Below are positions 1 to 9,812 of a stretch of 64,000 bases of DNA, in pieces. The notes under the pieces were generated by a model, which ran no database searches, was not told where the DNA came from, and saw only the letters and a list, made by a program, of their open reading frames with translations. The translations under genes and the position numbers were made by a program. Position 1 is the first letter of the stretch. Every line of letters begins with the position of its first letter. The stretch comes from Algoriphagus sediminis (GTDB taxonomy: Bacteria; Bacteroidota; Bacteroidia; Cytophagales; Cyclobacteriaceae): positions 124,001 to 188,000 of the forward strand of contig NZ_JAUEPH010000006.1 of the NCBI RefSeq assembly GCF_030403435.1, given 5' to 3'.

Positions 1-2
1 AT

Positions 3-1400
3 GGATTGGTGGATATAGCTTTCGATAGCCGTAAGGTTCGGAAAGGGTCTGCCTTTGTGGCCATTCCTGGGACACAGGTCGATGGGCATGATTTCATAGC
101 CAAAGCTATTGAGAAGGGAGCTGGAATCATTGTTTGTGAGACTCTGCCTAAAGATATTAAGGAAGGGGTTACCTACGTTCAGGTACAAAGTTCATCCAAG
201 GCCCTGGGCATTATGGCTGCTAATTTCTACGGTAATCCTTCAAAGCAAATGAAGGTAGTAGCAGTTACTGGGACCAATGGAAAAACCACTACGGTAACGC
301 TTCTTCATCAGCTATTTCAGGATATGGGATACACCAGTGGATTGCTTTCCACTGTTGAAAATAAAATTAATGAAGAGGTAATTCCGAGCACACATACTAC
401 TCCTGACTCTCTTAGCGTGCAGCGCTTGCTGGCACAGATGCTCGAGGCCGGTTGTACACATTGTTTTATGGAGGCCAGCTCTCATGCCATAGTTCAGGAA
501 AGAATTGCGGGGTTGAATTTAACAGGTGCGGTTTTCACCAATATTTCCCACGACCATCTTGATTATCATAAGACTTTTGAAGAATACATCAAGGCGAAGA
601 AAAAACTCTTCGATGAACTTTCTAAGGATGCTTTTGCCTTGGTCAATATTGACGATAAGAGAGGAAAGGTCATGGTTCAAAATACCAAAGCGACCATCCA
701 GTATTTCGGGCTGAAAACTGCAGCAGATTTTAAGGCTAAAATCCTTTCCAATACGCTGGAAGGACTCGAATTAGACATAAACGGAAAGCTAATCTGGTTC
801 CGGATGATTGGAGCCTTTAATGCCTATAACATTATGGCGGTTCTCGGAACTGCACTGTTGCTTGGGGAAGATGAAGAGGAAGTTTTAAAATCTCTTTCAG
901 GAATCAAAGGAGCCAGAGGTAGATTCGACAGGATTTCAATTGCCGGGATCACCGCAATAGTGGACTATGCCCATACGCCTGATGCATTGGAGAATGTCCT
1001 AAAGACTATAAACGAGGTACGCACCGGAGGCGAGCAACTTACCACCATTGTCGGTTGTGGGGGTGATCGAGATAAAACCAAAAGACCTGTAATGGCTAAA
1101 ATTGCTGTTACCGAAAGTGACAAGGCCATTTTGACTTCTGATAATCCTAGAACAGAAAATCCGCAGGAAATTCTGAAGGACATGGAGGAAGGAGTAGGTC
1201 CAAGTGATTTAAGAAAGACTTTGACCATTGTAGACAGGAGGGAAGCTATAAAAACGGCCTGCATGCTTTCCAAGAAGGGAGATATTATTCTCATCGCTGG
1301 CAAAGGCCATGAGACATACCAGGAGATTAATGGAGTGAAACACCATTTCGATGATGCGGAAGTAGTGACGGAATTTTTAACTCAACTGAATCAAAACTAA
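3..1400 (+). CDS. murE: UDP-N-acetylmuramoyl-tripeptide synthetase MurE (5' end cut by window)
   Basis: Adds the third stem-peptide residue to UDP-MurNAc-dipeptide in cytoplasmic peptidoglycan precursor synthesis. The frame is open to the window edge and enters at the family's early [13 protein letters not shown] segment, so about 25 N-terminal residues are outside; the TTG at base 6 is not a credible start. The ATP-binding loop GTNGKTTT is near residue 89 of the visible part, and the DNPR motif (in [10 protein letters not shown]) marks meso-diaminopimelate as the amino acid added. The carbamylated-lysine region (YIKAKKKLF) and the GKGHE motif near the C-terminus are present. It ends in TAATG, overlapping mraY by one base, as the first visible gene of the dcw cluster. 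Confidence 0.97.
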   Translation, partial: GLVDIAFDSRKVRKGSAFVAIPGTQVDGHDFIAKAIEKGAGIIVCETLPKDIKEGVTYVQVQSSSKALGIMAANFYGNPSKQMKVVAVTGTNGKTTTVTLLHQLFQDMGYTSGLLSTVENKINEEVIPSTHTTPDSLSVQRLLAQMLEAGCTHCFMEASSHAIVQERIAGLNLTGAVFTNISHDHLDYHKTFEEYIKAKKKLFDELSKDAFALVNIDDKRGKVMVQNTKATIQYFGLKTAADFKAKILSNTLEGLELDINGKLIWFRMIGAFNAYNIMAVLGTALLLGEDEEEVLKSLSGIKGARGRFDRISIAGITAIVDYAHTPDALENVLKTINEVRTGGEQLTTIVGCGGDRDKTKRPVMAKIAVTESDKAILTSDNPRTENPQEILKDMEEGVGPSDLRKTLTIVDRREAIKTACMLSKKGDIILIAGKGHETYQEINGVKHHFDDAEVVTEFLTQLNQN

Positions 1401-2611
1401 TGCTCTATCCACTATTCAATTATCTAGATCAAGTATTAGACGTTCCTGGAGCAGGAGTTTTTCAATATATCTCATTCCGTGCGGGGATGGCAGCGGTTTT
1501 ATCTCTGATTGTGACCATCACTTTTGGTGATAAGATGATTACTTGGATTCGAAATCGTCAGATTGGTGAGACGGTAAGGGATTTGGGCCTTGAAGGCCAA
1601 AACCAAAAGAAGGGAACTCCAACCATGGGCGGATTGATGATTATGGCCGCCATCCTGATTCCTACTCTTTTGTTTGCAGATCTACAAAATATATATGTTC
1701 AACTTCTGCTGATTACAACGGTTTGGTTGGGTGGAATTGGCTTTGTGGATGATTACATCAAAGTATTTCGAAAGAATAAAGAAGGCCTAAAAGGCAGATT
1801 TAAGATAGTAGGACAGATTGGGATTGGGATCATTGTGGGAGCTACTCTATTCTTTCATGAAGATGTGGTGGTGAGGGATTTCCAAACACCGGTTTCGATC
1901 GAGCAGGGAGTAGTAGAAACCCCAGCTTATCAGGATGTGAAAACAGCAAAGACCACCATTCCATTTGTGAAGAATAATGAGCTTAACTACGAAAATCTGC
2001 TTGGATTTTTGGGAGAAAGCATGACTCCTGTTCTTTACATTTTTGTGGTGATTTTCATTATCACCGCAGTCTCCAATGGAGCTAATATTACCGATGGGAT
2101 TGATGGCTTGGCCGCTGGAACCTCAGCCATAATCGGCCTTACCATTGCCATATTCGCATACATTTCAGGAAATGCCATTTTCTCACAGTACTTAAATGTG
2201 ATGTATATCCCGAATTCAGGGGAGCTGGTAATTTTTGCAGCAGCTTTCATTGGCGCTTGTATTGGATTTCTTTGGTACAATGCCTATCCCGCCCAGGTTT
2301 TTATGGGGGACACCGGAAGTTTGATGCTTGGTGGTGTGATAGCGGTTCTTGCGCTTACACTTAGGAAGGAATTATTGATCCCATTGATGTGTGGAATTTT
2401 TGTTGTGGAAAACCTGAGTGTGATGATCCAGGTGGGCTACTTCAAATACACCAAAAGAAAATACGGTGAAGGGCGGAGAATATTTCTCATGTCTCCACTG
2501 CATCACCATTATCAAAAGAAAAATATACCTGAAGCTAAAATAGTGACCAGATTCTGGATCGTAGGGATTCTCCTTGCTGTAATGACTTTGGCCACATTGA
2601 AATTGAGATAA
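1400..2611 (+). CDS. mraY: Phospho-N-acetylmuramoyl-pentapeptide-transferase MraY
   Basis: Integral membrane enzyme that transfers phospho-MurNAc-pentapeptide to undecaprenyl phosphate, forming lipid I. Visible signatures are KGTPTMGG (71-78), the FVDDYIK acidic pair near 117, [15 protein letters not shown] (226-240), MGDTGS and the C-terminal SPLHHHYQK histidine cluster. At 403 aa it is longer than the roughly 360 aa of proteobacterial MraY. The extra length is an inserted, probably extracytoplasmic, segment at about residues 155-205, as usual in Bacteroidota. The ATG overlaps the murE stop by one base, and its own stop abuts murD directly, so translation is probably coupled. Confidence 0.97.
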   Translation: MLYPLFNYLDQVLDVPGAGVFQYISFRAGMAAVLSLIVTITFGDKMITWIRNRQIGETVRDLGLEGQNQKKGTPTMGGLMIMAAILIPTLLFADLQNIYVQLLLITTVWLGGIGFVDDYIKVFRKNKEGLKGRFKIVGQIGIGIIVGATLFFHEDVVVRDFQTPVSIEQGVVETPAYQDVKTAKTTIPFVKNNELNYENLLGFLGESMTPVLYIFVVIFIITAVSNGANITDGIDGLAAGTSAIIGLTIAIFAYISGNAIFSQYLNVMYIPNSGELVIFAAAFIGACIGFLWYNAYPAQVFMGDTGSLMLGGVIAVLALTLRKELLIPLMCGIFVVENLSVMIQVGYFKYTKRKYGEGRRIFLMSPLHHHYQKKNIPEAKIVTRFWIVGILLAVMTLATLKLR

Positions 2612-3958
2612 ATGAATAGAATAGTCATTCTGGGAAGCGGAAAAAGCGGAATGGGAGCTGCAAGGCTAGCCAAACAGAAGGGCTATGACGTTTTCGTTTC
2701 TGATTTTGGCGAAATATCAAAAGAGAGTCGTGAATTGCTCTTGGCTGAAGGAATTTTATTTGAAGAAAATGGACACTCTGAAGGATCGGTCTTAAATGCC
2801 AACCTCATAATAAAAAGTCCGGGTATTTCTCCCCGAATTCCAATTCTAAAGGCGGCTAGAGAAAAAGGAATTGTAATTATAGATGAGTTAGAATTTGCCT
2901 CTAGATTTTCAACAGGCAAGGTCATTGCCATTACCGGGACCAACGGTAAGACGACAACAACTTCCATGATTTATCATGTCATGAAAAGTGCAGGAATGGA
3001 TGTGGGAGTTGCGGGAAATATAGGCCAAAGCTGGGCTTCTCAGCTTTTGGATTCAGACCATGAGTGGTGGGTCATTGAGTGCAGTAGCTTTCAAATCGAA
3101 GGAATGAAATCCTTCAGACCTCATATTGGCATTCTTACGAATATCACTCCTGACCATTTGGATCGATATGAATACTCTTTGGATAAATACATAACGGCTA
3201 AGTTTGGGCTCTTCAAAAACCAGACTGAGGATGATTTTGCCATTTTTCTTAAGGGAGATGAAAACTCTGATAAAGGAAGGTCATTTTCATCCATTTCATC
3301 TACAATTCTTGAAGTAGGCAATACGAATGAGGCATCAGCCTTTGTAAATGGAGATTCACTTGAGTTCCACTTTGATTATCAAAACTGGCAACTAAAGATA
3401 GATGAAATTCCGGTTCCGGGCCGACATAATCAATTCAATGCACTATTCACAGGTTTAGCTTGTCAACTAGCCAATCTCAGTCCTCAGGCGATAAAAAAAG
3501 GGATTTCTTCTTTCCGTGGCATCGAGCATAGAATTGAGAAAGTTAGGATAGTGGACGGAGTGACCTTTGTGAATGATAGTAAAGGAACTAATGTGGATGC
3601 TACATCCTATGCTCTTCACTCCTATGATCAGCCATTGGTCTGGATAGCTGGAGGAGTAGACAAAGGAAATGATTATTCCACGATTATCGACATAGTTAAA
3701 AAGCAGGTCAAAGGTCTCATTTGTCTGGGCAAGGATAATCAAAAATTGAAATCAGTTTTTGGAGACTTGGTAGATGACATCAGGGAAACTCAGGCTATGA
3801 CACAAGCTGTAAACTGGGGTCATGAAATCGGTACGGATGGAGATGTGGTATTGCTTTCTCCGGCATGTGCCAGCTTTGACCTATTTAATAACTATGAAGA
3901 TCGCGGACATCAGTTCGTGGAAGCAGTGAACCAACTTAAACCTAAAGCCCTGGTATGA
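2612..3958 (+). CDS. murD: UDP-N-acetylmuramoylalanine--D-glutamate ligase MurD
   Basis: Cytoplasmic Mur ligase that adds D-glutamate to UDP-MurNAc-L-alanine. The N-terminal Rossmann-like domain begins ILGSGKSGMGAARLA. The ATP loop GTNGKTTT is at 109-116, followed by a central domain with the ECSSFQ and NITPDHLDRY motifs and a C-terminal domain with NDSKGTN and LLSPACASFD. Its 448 aa length is normal for the family. The start directly follows the mraY stop with no spacer, and its TGA overlaps the ftsW ATG (ATGA). Confidence 0.97.
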   Translation: MNRIVILGSGKSGMGAARLAKQKGYDVFVSDFGEISKESRELLLAEGILFEENGHSEGSVLNANLIIKSPGISPRIPILKAAREKGIVIIDELEFASRFSTGKVIAITGTNGKTTTTSMIYHVMKSAGMDVGVAGNIGQSWASQLLDSDHEWWVIECSSFQIEGMKSFRPHIGILTNITPDHLDRYEYSLDKYITAKFGLFKNQTEDDFAIFLKGDENSDKGRSFSSISSTILEVGNTNEASAFVNGDSLEFHFDYQNWQLKIDEIPVPGRHNQFNALFTGLACQLANLSPQAIKKGISSFRGIEHRIEKVRIVDGVTFVNDSKGTNVDATSYALHSYDQPLVWIAGGVDKGNDYSTIIDIVKKQVKGLICLGKDNQKLKSVFGDLVDDIRETQAMTQAVNWGHEIGTDGDVVLLSPACASFDLFNNYEDRGHQFVEAVNQLKPKALV

Positions 3959-5124
3959 ATCAGTTCAAATCATGGATAGACGAACATTTTAAGGGTGACC
4001 CGATCATTTGGGGCATAGTGATATTGCTTTCCCTTTTCAGTATTCTGGTTGTTTATTCTGCTACTGGTTCATTGGCTTACAAGTATGCCGGGGGAAATAC
4101 AGAGGTATATCTTTTTAGACATTCCTTCCTGGTTTTGGTCTCCCTAGCTGTGATGTGGTTTGCGCATAAAATCCCTTACAGGAATTATGCACTTTACGCA
4201 AGACTGGCCATGTACTTGTCGATTCCATTGCTGTTGATTACCTATTTATTTGGCTCAAATATCAATGAGGCTAATCGATGGTTAACCATTCCGGTTATAA
4301 ATCAGGCCTTTCAGCCATCTGATCTTGCAAAGCTTGCCTTAATCTCAGCTCTGGCAGCCATGCTTGCTAGCAAACAGAATAATATCAAAGATTTTAAGAC
4401 CACTTTTCTACCAATCATTATCGCTATCGGGATTATTTGTGGATTGATCGCTTTGGCCAATATGTCCACCGCCATCCTTCTACTTTGTACATGTCTCTTG
4501 ATCATGTTTATCGGTAGGGTGCCGCTCAAGTACTTGGTGATGGTCGTTTTGGTTGGTGTTCTGGGGCTAACCTCCGCGGCATTCCTGGGGCAAAGAGGAG
4601 AAACATTCGTTTCCAGAATCGAAAGCTTTGTGGATCCTGAAGAAATTCCATTTCAGGCGGAGCAATCCTACATCGCTATTGCTACTGGTGGATTTACCGG
4701 AAAAGGACCCGGAAACAGTGAGCAAAGAAACTCCCTCCCTCATCCCTATTCGGACTTCATTTATGCCATTATCATTGAAGAATATGGAGTGGCCGGTGGA
4801 GTAGGAGTCCTATTCCTTTATCTGGCGCTACTCTACAGGGGAATGCGTATTGTCGCAAATTCCAATAAAGCATTTGGTGGACTTCTTTCTGCGGGACTGA
4901 GCTTTGCTTTGGTCATTCAGGCACTTATAAATATGTCCGTAGCTGTGGGATTGGGACCCATAACAGGTTTGCCATTGCCACTGCTAAGTATGGGAGGAAC
5001 CTCACTTGTGTTTACCGGTATTTCACTGGGGATTATCCTCAGCGTTAGTCGGGGAGATCATCAGGAAGAGGCTCAAAAGGCGACAAGTCCTTTTGCAAAT
5101 AAACCAAGATTTAAAACTGCATAG
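3955..5124 (+). CDS. ftsW: SEDS-family septal peptidoglycan glycosyltransferase FtsW
   Basis: Multi-pass SEDS protein. FtsW polymerises lipid II at the septum together with a class B PBP. The 389 aa sequence has about ten hydrophobic segments, the SEDS-typical FQPSDLAKLALI segment, ANMSTA, and the C-terminal GPITGLPLPLLSMGGTS motif. It lies between murD and murG, which fits FtsW rather than RodA. Its ATG overlaps the murD TGA by four bases. The cytoplasmic tail is short and polar. Confidence 0.95.
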   Translation: MNQFKSWIDEHFKGDPIIWGIVILLSLFSILVVYSATGSLAYKYAGGNTEVYLFRHSFLVLVSLAVMWFAHKIPYRNYALYARLAMYLSIPLLLITYLFGSNINEANRWLTIPVINQAFQPSDLAKLALISALAAMLASKQNNIKDFKTTFLPIIIAIGIICGLIALANMSTAILLLCTCLLIMFIGRVPLKYLVMVVLVGVLGLTSAAFLGQRGETFVSRIESFVDPEEIPFQAEQSYIAIATGGFTGKGPGNSEQRNSLPHPYSDFIYAIIIEEYGVAGGVGVLFLYLALLYRGMRIVANSNKAFGGLLSAGLSFALVIQALINMSVAVGLGPITGLPLPLLSMGGTSLVFTGISLGIILSVSRGDHQEEAQKATSPFANKPRFKTA

Positions 5125-5150
5125 CCATAGAAAAGAAATCTACATATCGA

Positions 5151-6233
5151 TTGCTTATTAGCGGTGGAGGTACCGGGGGGCACATCTATCCGGCTTTGGC
5201 CATAGCCAATCGCTGGATGGAAATGTATCCTGATACTGAGATTTTATTCGTGGGCGCTTTAGGCAAAATGGAAATGCAGAAAATTCCTGAAGCTGGATAT
5301 AAAATTATCGGATTACCTGTGGCAGGCCTTCAAAGAAGCCTCACTCCGGATAACCTGAGTTTTCCAATCAAGCTTTGGAAAAGCCTAATGCAGGCGAAAA
5401 AAATAATCAAAGATTTTAAGCCTGATGTAGTGATCGGGGTTGGGGGATATGCCAGCGGTCCAGTGTTATTCATGGCGCAGAGAAAAGGAATACCAAGCCT
5501 TCTACAGGAGCAAAATTCCTATGCCGGTTTGACCAATAAAATATTGGGGAAAAAGGCGATGAAGATTTGTGTCGCCTATCCCGAAATGGAGAAGTTCTTC
5601 CCGATTGAAAAAATTTCTTACACCGGTAATCCGGTTCGAGCAGATATTCTGCATTTGGAAGGCAAGAAAGAAAAGGCCCTTGAGCATTTTGGTTTAAGCC
5701 CAGACCTTAAGACTATCCTTATTCTGGGTGGATCTCTTGGGGCCAGAACTTTGAATCGAGCGATGCTAAAGGACATCAAGGCACTCAATAAAGAATATCA
5801 GGTTCTTTGGCAAAGCGGAAGATTCTATTTCAAAAAAATGCTGGAAGCCACTCAGGACAAGGACTATGAACACATACATCTGAGAGAGTTTATCCGGGAA
5901 ATGGATTTAGCATATGCAGCGGCCGATGTTGTGGTTTCTCGAGCTGGTGCACTTTCAGTCTCCGAGCTTTCTCTGGTTGGCAAACCTGTCATTTTTATTC
6001 CTTCACCCAATGTGGCTGAGGATCATCAGACCAAAAATGCCTTGGCTTATGTGTCTAATGGAGCAGCGGTGCTTCTTAAGGATTCAGAAGCTGAAGGTAA
6101 GCTTAAGCTCAAAGTGGATGAGCTATTAAATGATGAATCCAGAATGACGGAACTAGGAACAAACATTCGAAAAATGGCAAAGCCAAACGCTGCGGATGAC
6201 ATTTGTAATGAAATATATCGATTGGTAGGTTGA
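5151..6233 (+). CDS. murG: Undecaprenyldiphospho-muramoylpentapeptide beta-GlcNAc transferase MurG
   Basis: Peripheral membrane GT28 enzyme that converts lipid I to lipid II. The N-terminal GGGTGGHIYPALAIA loop, the GVGGYASGP motif, the LLQEQNSYAG segment and the C-terminal SRAGALSVSEL donor-binding motif are all visible. The start is uncertain. The only ATG/GTG/TTG in the open frame after the ftsW stop is TTG at 5151, which begins inside the first beta strand (LLISGGGTGG). The frame is open back to 5115 and encodes IEKKSTYRLL from 5127, where an ATA codon stands at the position expected for a family-like start. Its TGA overlaps the murC TTG. Confidence 0.95.
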   Translation: MLISGGGTGGHIYPALAIANRWMEMYPDTEILFVGALGKMEMQKIPEAGYKIIGLPVAGLQRSLTPDNLSFPIKLWKSLMQAKKIIKDFKPDVVIGVGGYASGPVLFMAQRKGIPSLLQEQNSYAGLTNKILGKKAMKICVAYPEMEKFFPIEKISYTGNPVRADILHLEGKKEKALEHFGLSPDLKTILILGGSLGARTLNRAMLKDIKALNKEYQVLWQSGRFYFKKMLEATQDKDYEHIHLREFIREMDLAYAAADVVVSRAGALSVSELSLVGKPVIFIPSPNVAEDHQTKNALAYVSNGAAVLLKDSEAEGKLKLKVDELLNDESRMTELGTNIRKMAKPNAADDICNEIYRLVG

Positions 6234-7639
6234 GCTTAAAAGGAATACATAGCGCCCACTTTTTAGGAATCGGAGGAATCGGTATGAGTTCCATAGCACG
6301 CTGGTGCACCTCAAAAGGAATAGCGGTTTCTGGTTATGACCGAACCCCTTCTGCTTTAATTGATGAACTGATCAAGGAGGGAGTGAAGATATCCTTTGAA
6401 GATTCATTGGCTACCATTCCAGATGAGATCAAGAAAAATAAAGAGAAGTGTCTGATTATTTGGACTCCAGCTTTGCCGGAGGAGAGTATTCAATTAAGCT
6501 ATTTCAGAGATCAGGGATATACCCTGCTGAAGCGCTCGGAAATGCTGGGAAATATCACGGACGGTAAGTTTTGCATTGCTGTAGCAGGGACACATGGAAA
6601 GACGACCACCTCATCCATGATAGCCCATCTTTTGTATCAAGCGGATGTGCCAGTGACGGCATTTTTGGGAGGCCTTTCTCAGAACTATCAAAGTAATTTT
6701 CTACTCTCCGGAAAGAAAGGTAAGGATACGGTTTTCGTAGTAGAAGCAGATGAATTTGATCGATCCTTTTTATGGCTAAAGCCTTCCATTGGAGTGATTA
6801 CAAGTGTGGATGCTGATCACCTTGATGTTTATGGGAGTGAGGACTCCATGATTTTGAGCTTCACTGATTTTGTAAACTTAATCCACAAAAAAGGAAAGCT
6901 TTTCATTCAAACTAACGCGAATCAAAAGCTAAATAAGCCTTCAGGGAAAAAATTAAAAGTGAAGGAATATGGTTTGAGATCTTCTCAAATCACTGCAGAA
7001 AATATAAAGGCTAAACCCAATTCTTTTGTTTTTGACTATCAGGATGGTGACCATAGGATTACCGGAATTGAATTACCAATTCCTGGATATCATAATGTGG
7101 AAAATGCTCTTGTCGCCATTGCAATTGGTCTATCTCAAGGCCTGAGTAGTCAGCAGATCAAAGAAGGGATGAAATCTTTCAAGGGAGTTAAGAGGAGGTT
7201 TGAGATTCATCTAAGCAAGCCAACCTGTGTGTACATAGATGATTATGCACATCATCCTGAAGAAATTAGATCCTTGCTTAGCTCGGTAAGAGCCATGTAC
7301 CCATCATTAAAAATCACTGCGATCTTTCAGCCTCATTTATATACGCGTACAAGGGATTTTGCTAAAGGATTTAGTGAGAGTCTTTCACTTGCAGACGAGG
7401 TGATTCTTCTTGAAATCTATCCGGCCCGAGAGAAACCGATTGCCGGGATAAGCTCAGAGATTCTTCTTGAGGAAATAACTTCTTCAAGAAAGGAAGTAAT
7501 CGCCAAAGAAAATTTGATGGAGAGCCTTTCTACCAGAAATCTTGAGGCAGTGATCACAATTGGTGCTGGAGATATTGACCGTTTGGTGCCCGAAGTAGCT
7601 CAATTTTTGTCTTCGAATAATACGGTAAGCGAATTATGA
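6230..7639 (+). CDS. murC: UDP-N-acetylmuramate--L-alanine ligase MurC
   Basis: First amino-acid ligase of the Mur pathway; it attaches L-alanine to UDP-MurNAc. The N-terminal GIGGIGMSSIA loop binds UDP-MurNAc, the ATP loop GTHGKTTT is at 120-127, and VVEADEFDRSF and DDYAHHPEEI follow. The 469 aa length is normal. The start is TTG within TTGA, overlapping the murG stop by four bases; this start gives SLKGIHSAHFLGIGGIG, which fits the family N-terminus well. Its own stop overlaps the ftsQ ATG (ATGA). No ddl gene lies between murC and ftsQ, unlike the enterobacterial order. Confidence 0.97.
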   Translation: MSLKGIHSAHFLGIGGIGMSSIARWCTSKGIAVSGYDRTPSALIDELIKEGVKISFEDSLATIPDEIKKNKEKCLIIWTPALPEESIQLSYFRDQGYTLLKRSEMLGNITDGKFCIAVAGTHGKTTTSSMIAHLLYQADVPVTAFLGGLSQNYQSNFLLSGKKGKDTVFVVEADEFDRSFLWLKPSIGVITSVDADHLDVYGSEDSMILSFTDFVNLIHKKGKLFIQTNANQKLNKPSGKKLKVKEYGLRSSQITAENIKAKPNSFVFDYQDGDHRITGIELPIPGYHNVENALVAIAIGLSQGLSSQQIKEGMKSFKGVKRRFEIHLSKPTCVYIDDYAHHPEEIRSLLSSVRAMYPSLKITAIFQPHLYTRTRDFAKGFSESLSLADEVILLEIYPAREKPIAGISSEILLEEITSSRKEVIAKENLMESLSTRNLEAVITIGAGDIDRLVPEVAQFLSSNNTVSEL

Positions 7640-8394
7640 AGATGCCAAGAATAAAAAATATCGCTGTTTTCATTGGTTTGAGCCTGGTTTTACTTGGTTT
7701 TATTGGCTTTGTGGAGAAGCAAACTATGGATAAGTTTTACCTAGATAGGGAAGTTTATATCGAAGGAGAGAGTGGTCTTTATTTCGTGGAGGATAAGGAG
7801 ATAGATGATATCATCTCGCAGGGATTTCCAGAGCTGATTGCGGGATTGCCATTGTCCCAAGTTCCACTTAATGATATTGAAGAGCGCCTGATGGGACATC
7901 CATTTGTAAATGGTGCACAGGCCTACATAGGACAGAAGGGAGTACTTCAGTTACATGTGAAGCAGCACCGTCCTGTTGCGAGGATTGTAAGGCCAAGAGC
8001 AGCTGATGGCTACATCACTGAAGAGGGGAAAATAATCCCGACTTCTAATTCTTATACGAGCCGGGTGATTGTGATTTATGGGGATTTGGCGGATAAGCTA
8101 ATGGATCAGGGTAATGTGATGTCAGAAGTACCAGAGCTTATGGACCTGATTGAGTTTGTGGATGAAGATGAATTTTGGAAGGCTCAGATCACTGAAATAG
8201 AGCTTCGCTCAAAGAGTGATATCCGCCTGTATCAACAAGTAGGAAGTCAGGTTTTGGAGCTTGGCTCAGCTCAAGATCTGGAAGAAAAATTCGAAAAGCT
8301 AGAAGTCTTTTACAAGGAGATTTTACCTCGTAAAGGCTGGAATGCATATAACAGGGTGAGTGTAAAATTTAAGAATCAAATCGTTTGTGAATAA
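7636..8394 (+). CDS. ftsQ: Cell division protein FtsQ
   Basis: Bitopic division protein that in other bacteria links FtsL/FtsB and early divisome parts. The 252 aa protein has a short basic cytoplasmic N-terminus, one membrane segment at about residues 9-25, then an extracytoplasmic part with a POTRA-like first half (INGDPFVNGAQAYIG-type region near 90-105) and a beta-rich second half. Sequence conservation is low, so the call leans on topology, size and position between murC and ftsA. It overlaps murC by four bases. Confidence 0.88.
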   Translation: MKMPRIKNIAVFIGLSLVLLGFIGFVEKQTMDKFYLDREVYIEGESGLYFVEDKEIDDIISQGFPELIAGLPLSQVPLNDIEERLMGHPFVNGAQAYIGQKGVLQLHVKQHRPVARIVRPRAADGYITEEGKIIPTSNSYTSRVIVIYGDLADKLMDQGNVMSEVPELMDLIEFVDEDEFWKAQITEIELRSKSDIRLYQQVGSQVLELGSAQDLEEKFEKLEVFYKEILPRKGWNAYNRVSVKFKNQIVCE

Positions 8395-8404
8395 TAGCAA
8401 GGGA

Positions 8405-9715
8405 ATGGAAAATGACAAACTAATCGTAGGCCTTGATATTGGTACTACCAAAATCTGTGTGATCATCGGTCGCAAAAATACCTTCGGAAAGCTCGAGGTA
8501 CTTGGTATGGGCCGCGCAGTATCCGATGGGGTGAAGCGTGGTGTGGTTACCAACATTGATAAAACTGTTCACGCCATAGAAAAAGCCGTGGAAGAAGCTT
8601 CAAATATGGCGGACGTGGACATCGCTGAGGTAATCGTCGGAATAGCAGGACAGCATATTCAAAGCAAGATAGTCCATGGAAGTATCATGAGATCTCAAAA
8701 TGATGAGGAAGTCACGGTAGAGGATGTGAGGAGATTGTCAGATGATATGGAAAACATCGTGGTCCCTCCCGGAAACAGTATCATCCATGTGATGCCACAG
8801 GATTATACTGTGGATTATGAAGGTGGAATTAAGGATCCGGTTGGTATGGCAGGAGCCAGGCTTGAAGCGGATTTTCATATTATCACCGCCCAGACTGGAG
8901 CGATCAGTAACATCAATAAATGCGTCAGAAAGGCAAACTTAACCTCCGAGCAACTCATCCTGGAGCCCCTTGCAAGCTCACTTTCTGTTTTATCAGATGA
9001 AGAAAAAGAGGCAGGTGTCTGCCTGGTAGATATCGGTGGAGGTACTACTGATATAGCCATTTTCTACGAGAATATTATCCGCCACACCGCTGTCATTCCT
9101 TTAGGGGGTAATATTATAACCTCTGATATCAAGGAGGGATGCATGGTGATGCAAAAGCAGGCTGAATTGCTAAAAACAAGATTTGGTAAGGCCATTGCTG
9201 AAGAAGCAAATCCGAATGAAATAGTATCCATTCCAGGTCTAAGAAATAGGCCTCCGAAAGAGATTTCCATCAGAAATCTAGCCTCCATTATTCAAGCAAG
9301 AATGGAAGAGATTATTGAGATCGTCCAAAATGAAATGATTCAGAGTGGTCACTATAAAAAATTGGCTGGGGGAATCGTCCTTACAGGAGGTGGTTCACAA
9401 CTCCAGTTTATATCCCAGCTATTCGAATACATGACTGGTTTGGACACCCGAATTGGACATCCGAATGAGCACCTCGGCAAGTCTGTAGTGGAAGATGTTA
9501 AGTCCCCGATGTATGCCACTTCTGTGGGATTGGTCCTAGCAGGATTTAAGGCACTTGATGACCGGGAAGAGGGGTACAGAAAGCGAGTCGCCAATGCAGG
9601 TCCAGGCTATCGCGAAACAAGAAAGGAAAAAATTTCAAAAGATATTTTCTCCAGCATCGGAGCTAAGCTAAAGAAGCTAATCAACGATGATATCGGAGAT
9701 GATCAAAACTACTAG
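8405..9715 (+). CDS. ftsA: Cell division protein FtsA
   Basis: Actin-fold ATPase that tethers FtsZ to the membrane. The phosphate-1 motif GLDIGTTKICV is near the N-terminus, the phosphate-2 motif VDIGGGTTDIAIF is about residue 210, and the C-terminal GGIVLTGGGSQL nucleotide motif follows. The last about 25 residues (KDIFSSIGAKLKKLI) can form the amphipathic membrane-targeting helix. I chose ATG 8405, which gives MENDKLIVGLDIG. An in-frame GTG at 8387 would add six residues and overlap ftsQ by eight bases. It is the last gene before a 97-base gap to ftsZ. Confidence 0.95.
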   Translation: MENDKLIVGLDIGTTKICVIIGRKNTFGKLEVLGMGRAVSDGVKRGVVTNIDKTVHAIEKAVEEASNMADVDIAEVIVGIAGQHIQSKIVHGSIMRSQNDEEVTVEDVRRLSDDMENIVVPPGNSIIHVMPQDYTVDYEGGIKDPVGMAGARLEADFHIITAQTGAISNINKCVRKANLTSEQLILEPLASSLSVLSDEEKEAGVCLVDIGGGTTDIAIFYENIIRHTAVIPLGGNIITSDIKEGCMVMQKQAELLKTRFGKAIAEEANPNEIVSIPGLRNRPPKEISIRNLASIIQARMEEIIEIVQNEMIQSGHYKKLAGGIVLTGGGSQLQFISQLFEYMTGLDTRIGHPNEHLGKSVVEDVKSPMYATSVGLVLAGFKALDDREEGYRKRVANAGPGYRETRKEKISKDIFSSIGAKLKKLINDDIGDDQNY

Positions 9716-9734
9716 GGCTTATGACGGGCGGAGA

Positions 9735-9765
9735 TAAGTGGCTTTGCTGCTTATTTCCCCACTTA
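9735..9765 (+). promoter_or_regulatory. Hairpin in the ftsA-ftsZ spacer
   Basis: TAAGTGG (9735-9741) can pair with CCACTTA (9759-9765) across a 17-base loop. The 97-base spacer is the only sizeable gap inside the dcw run, so this is where ftsZ could gain separate transcription or attenuation. No T-rich tail follows, so it is not a classic intrinsic terminator. Confidence 0.35.
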
Positions 9766-9812
9766 AAAACCCAGCTAAAAATTAGAATTAAATAGTTCAC
9801 CAATAATTAAAT

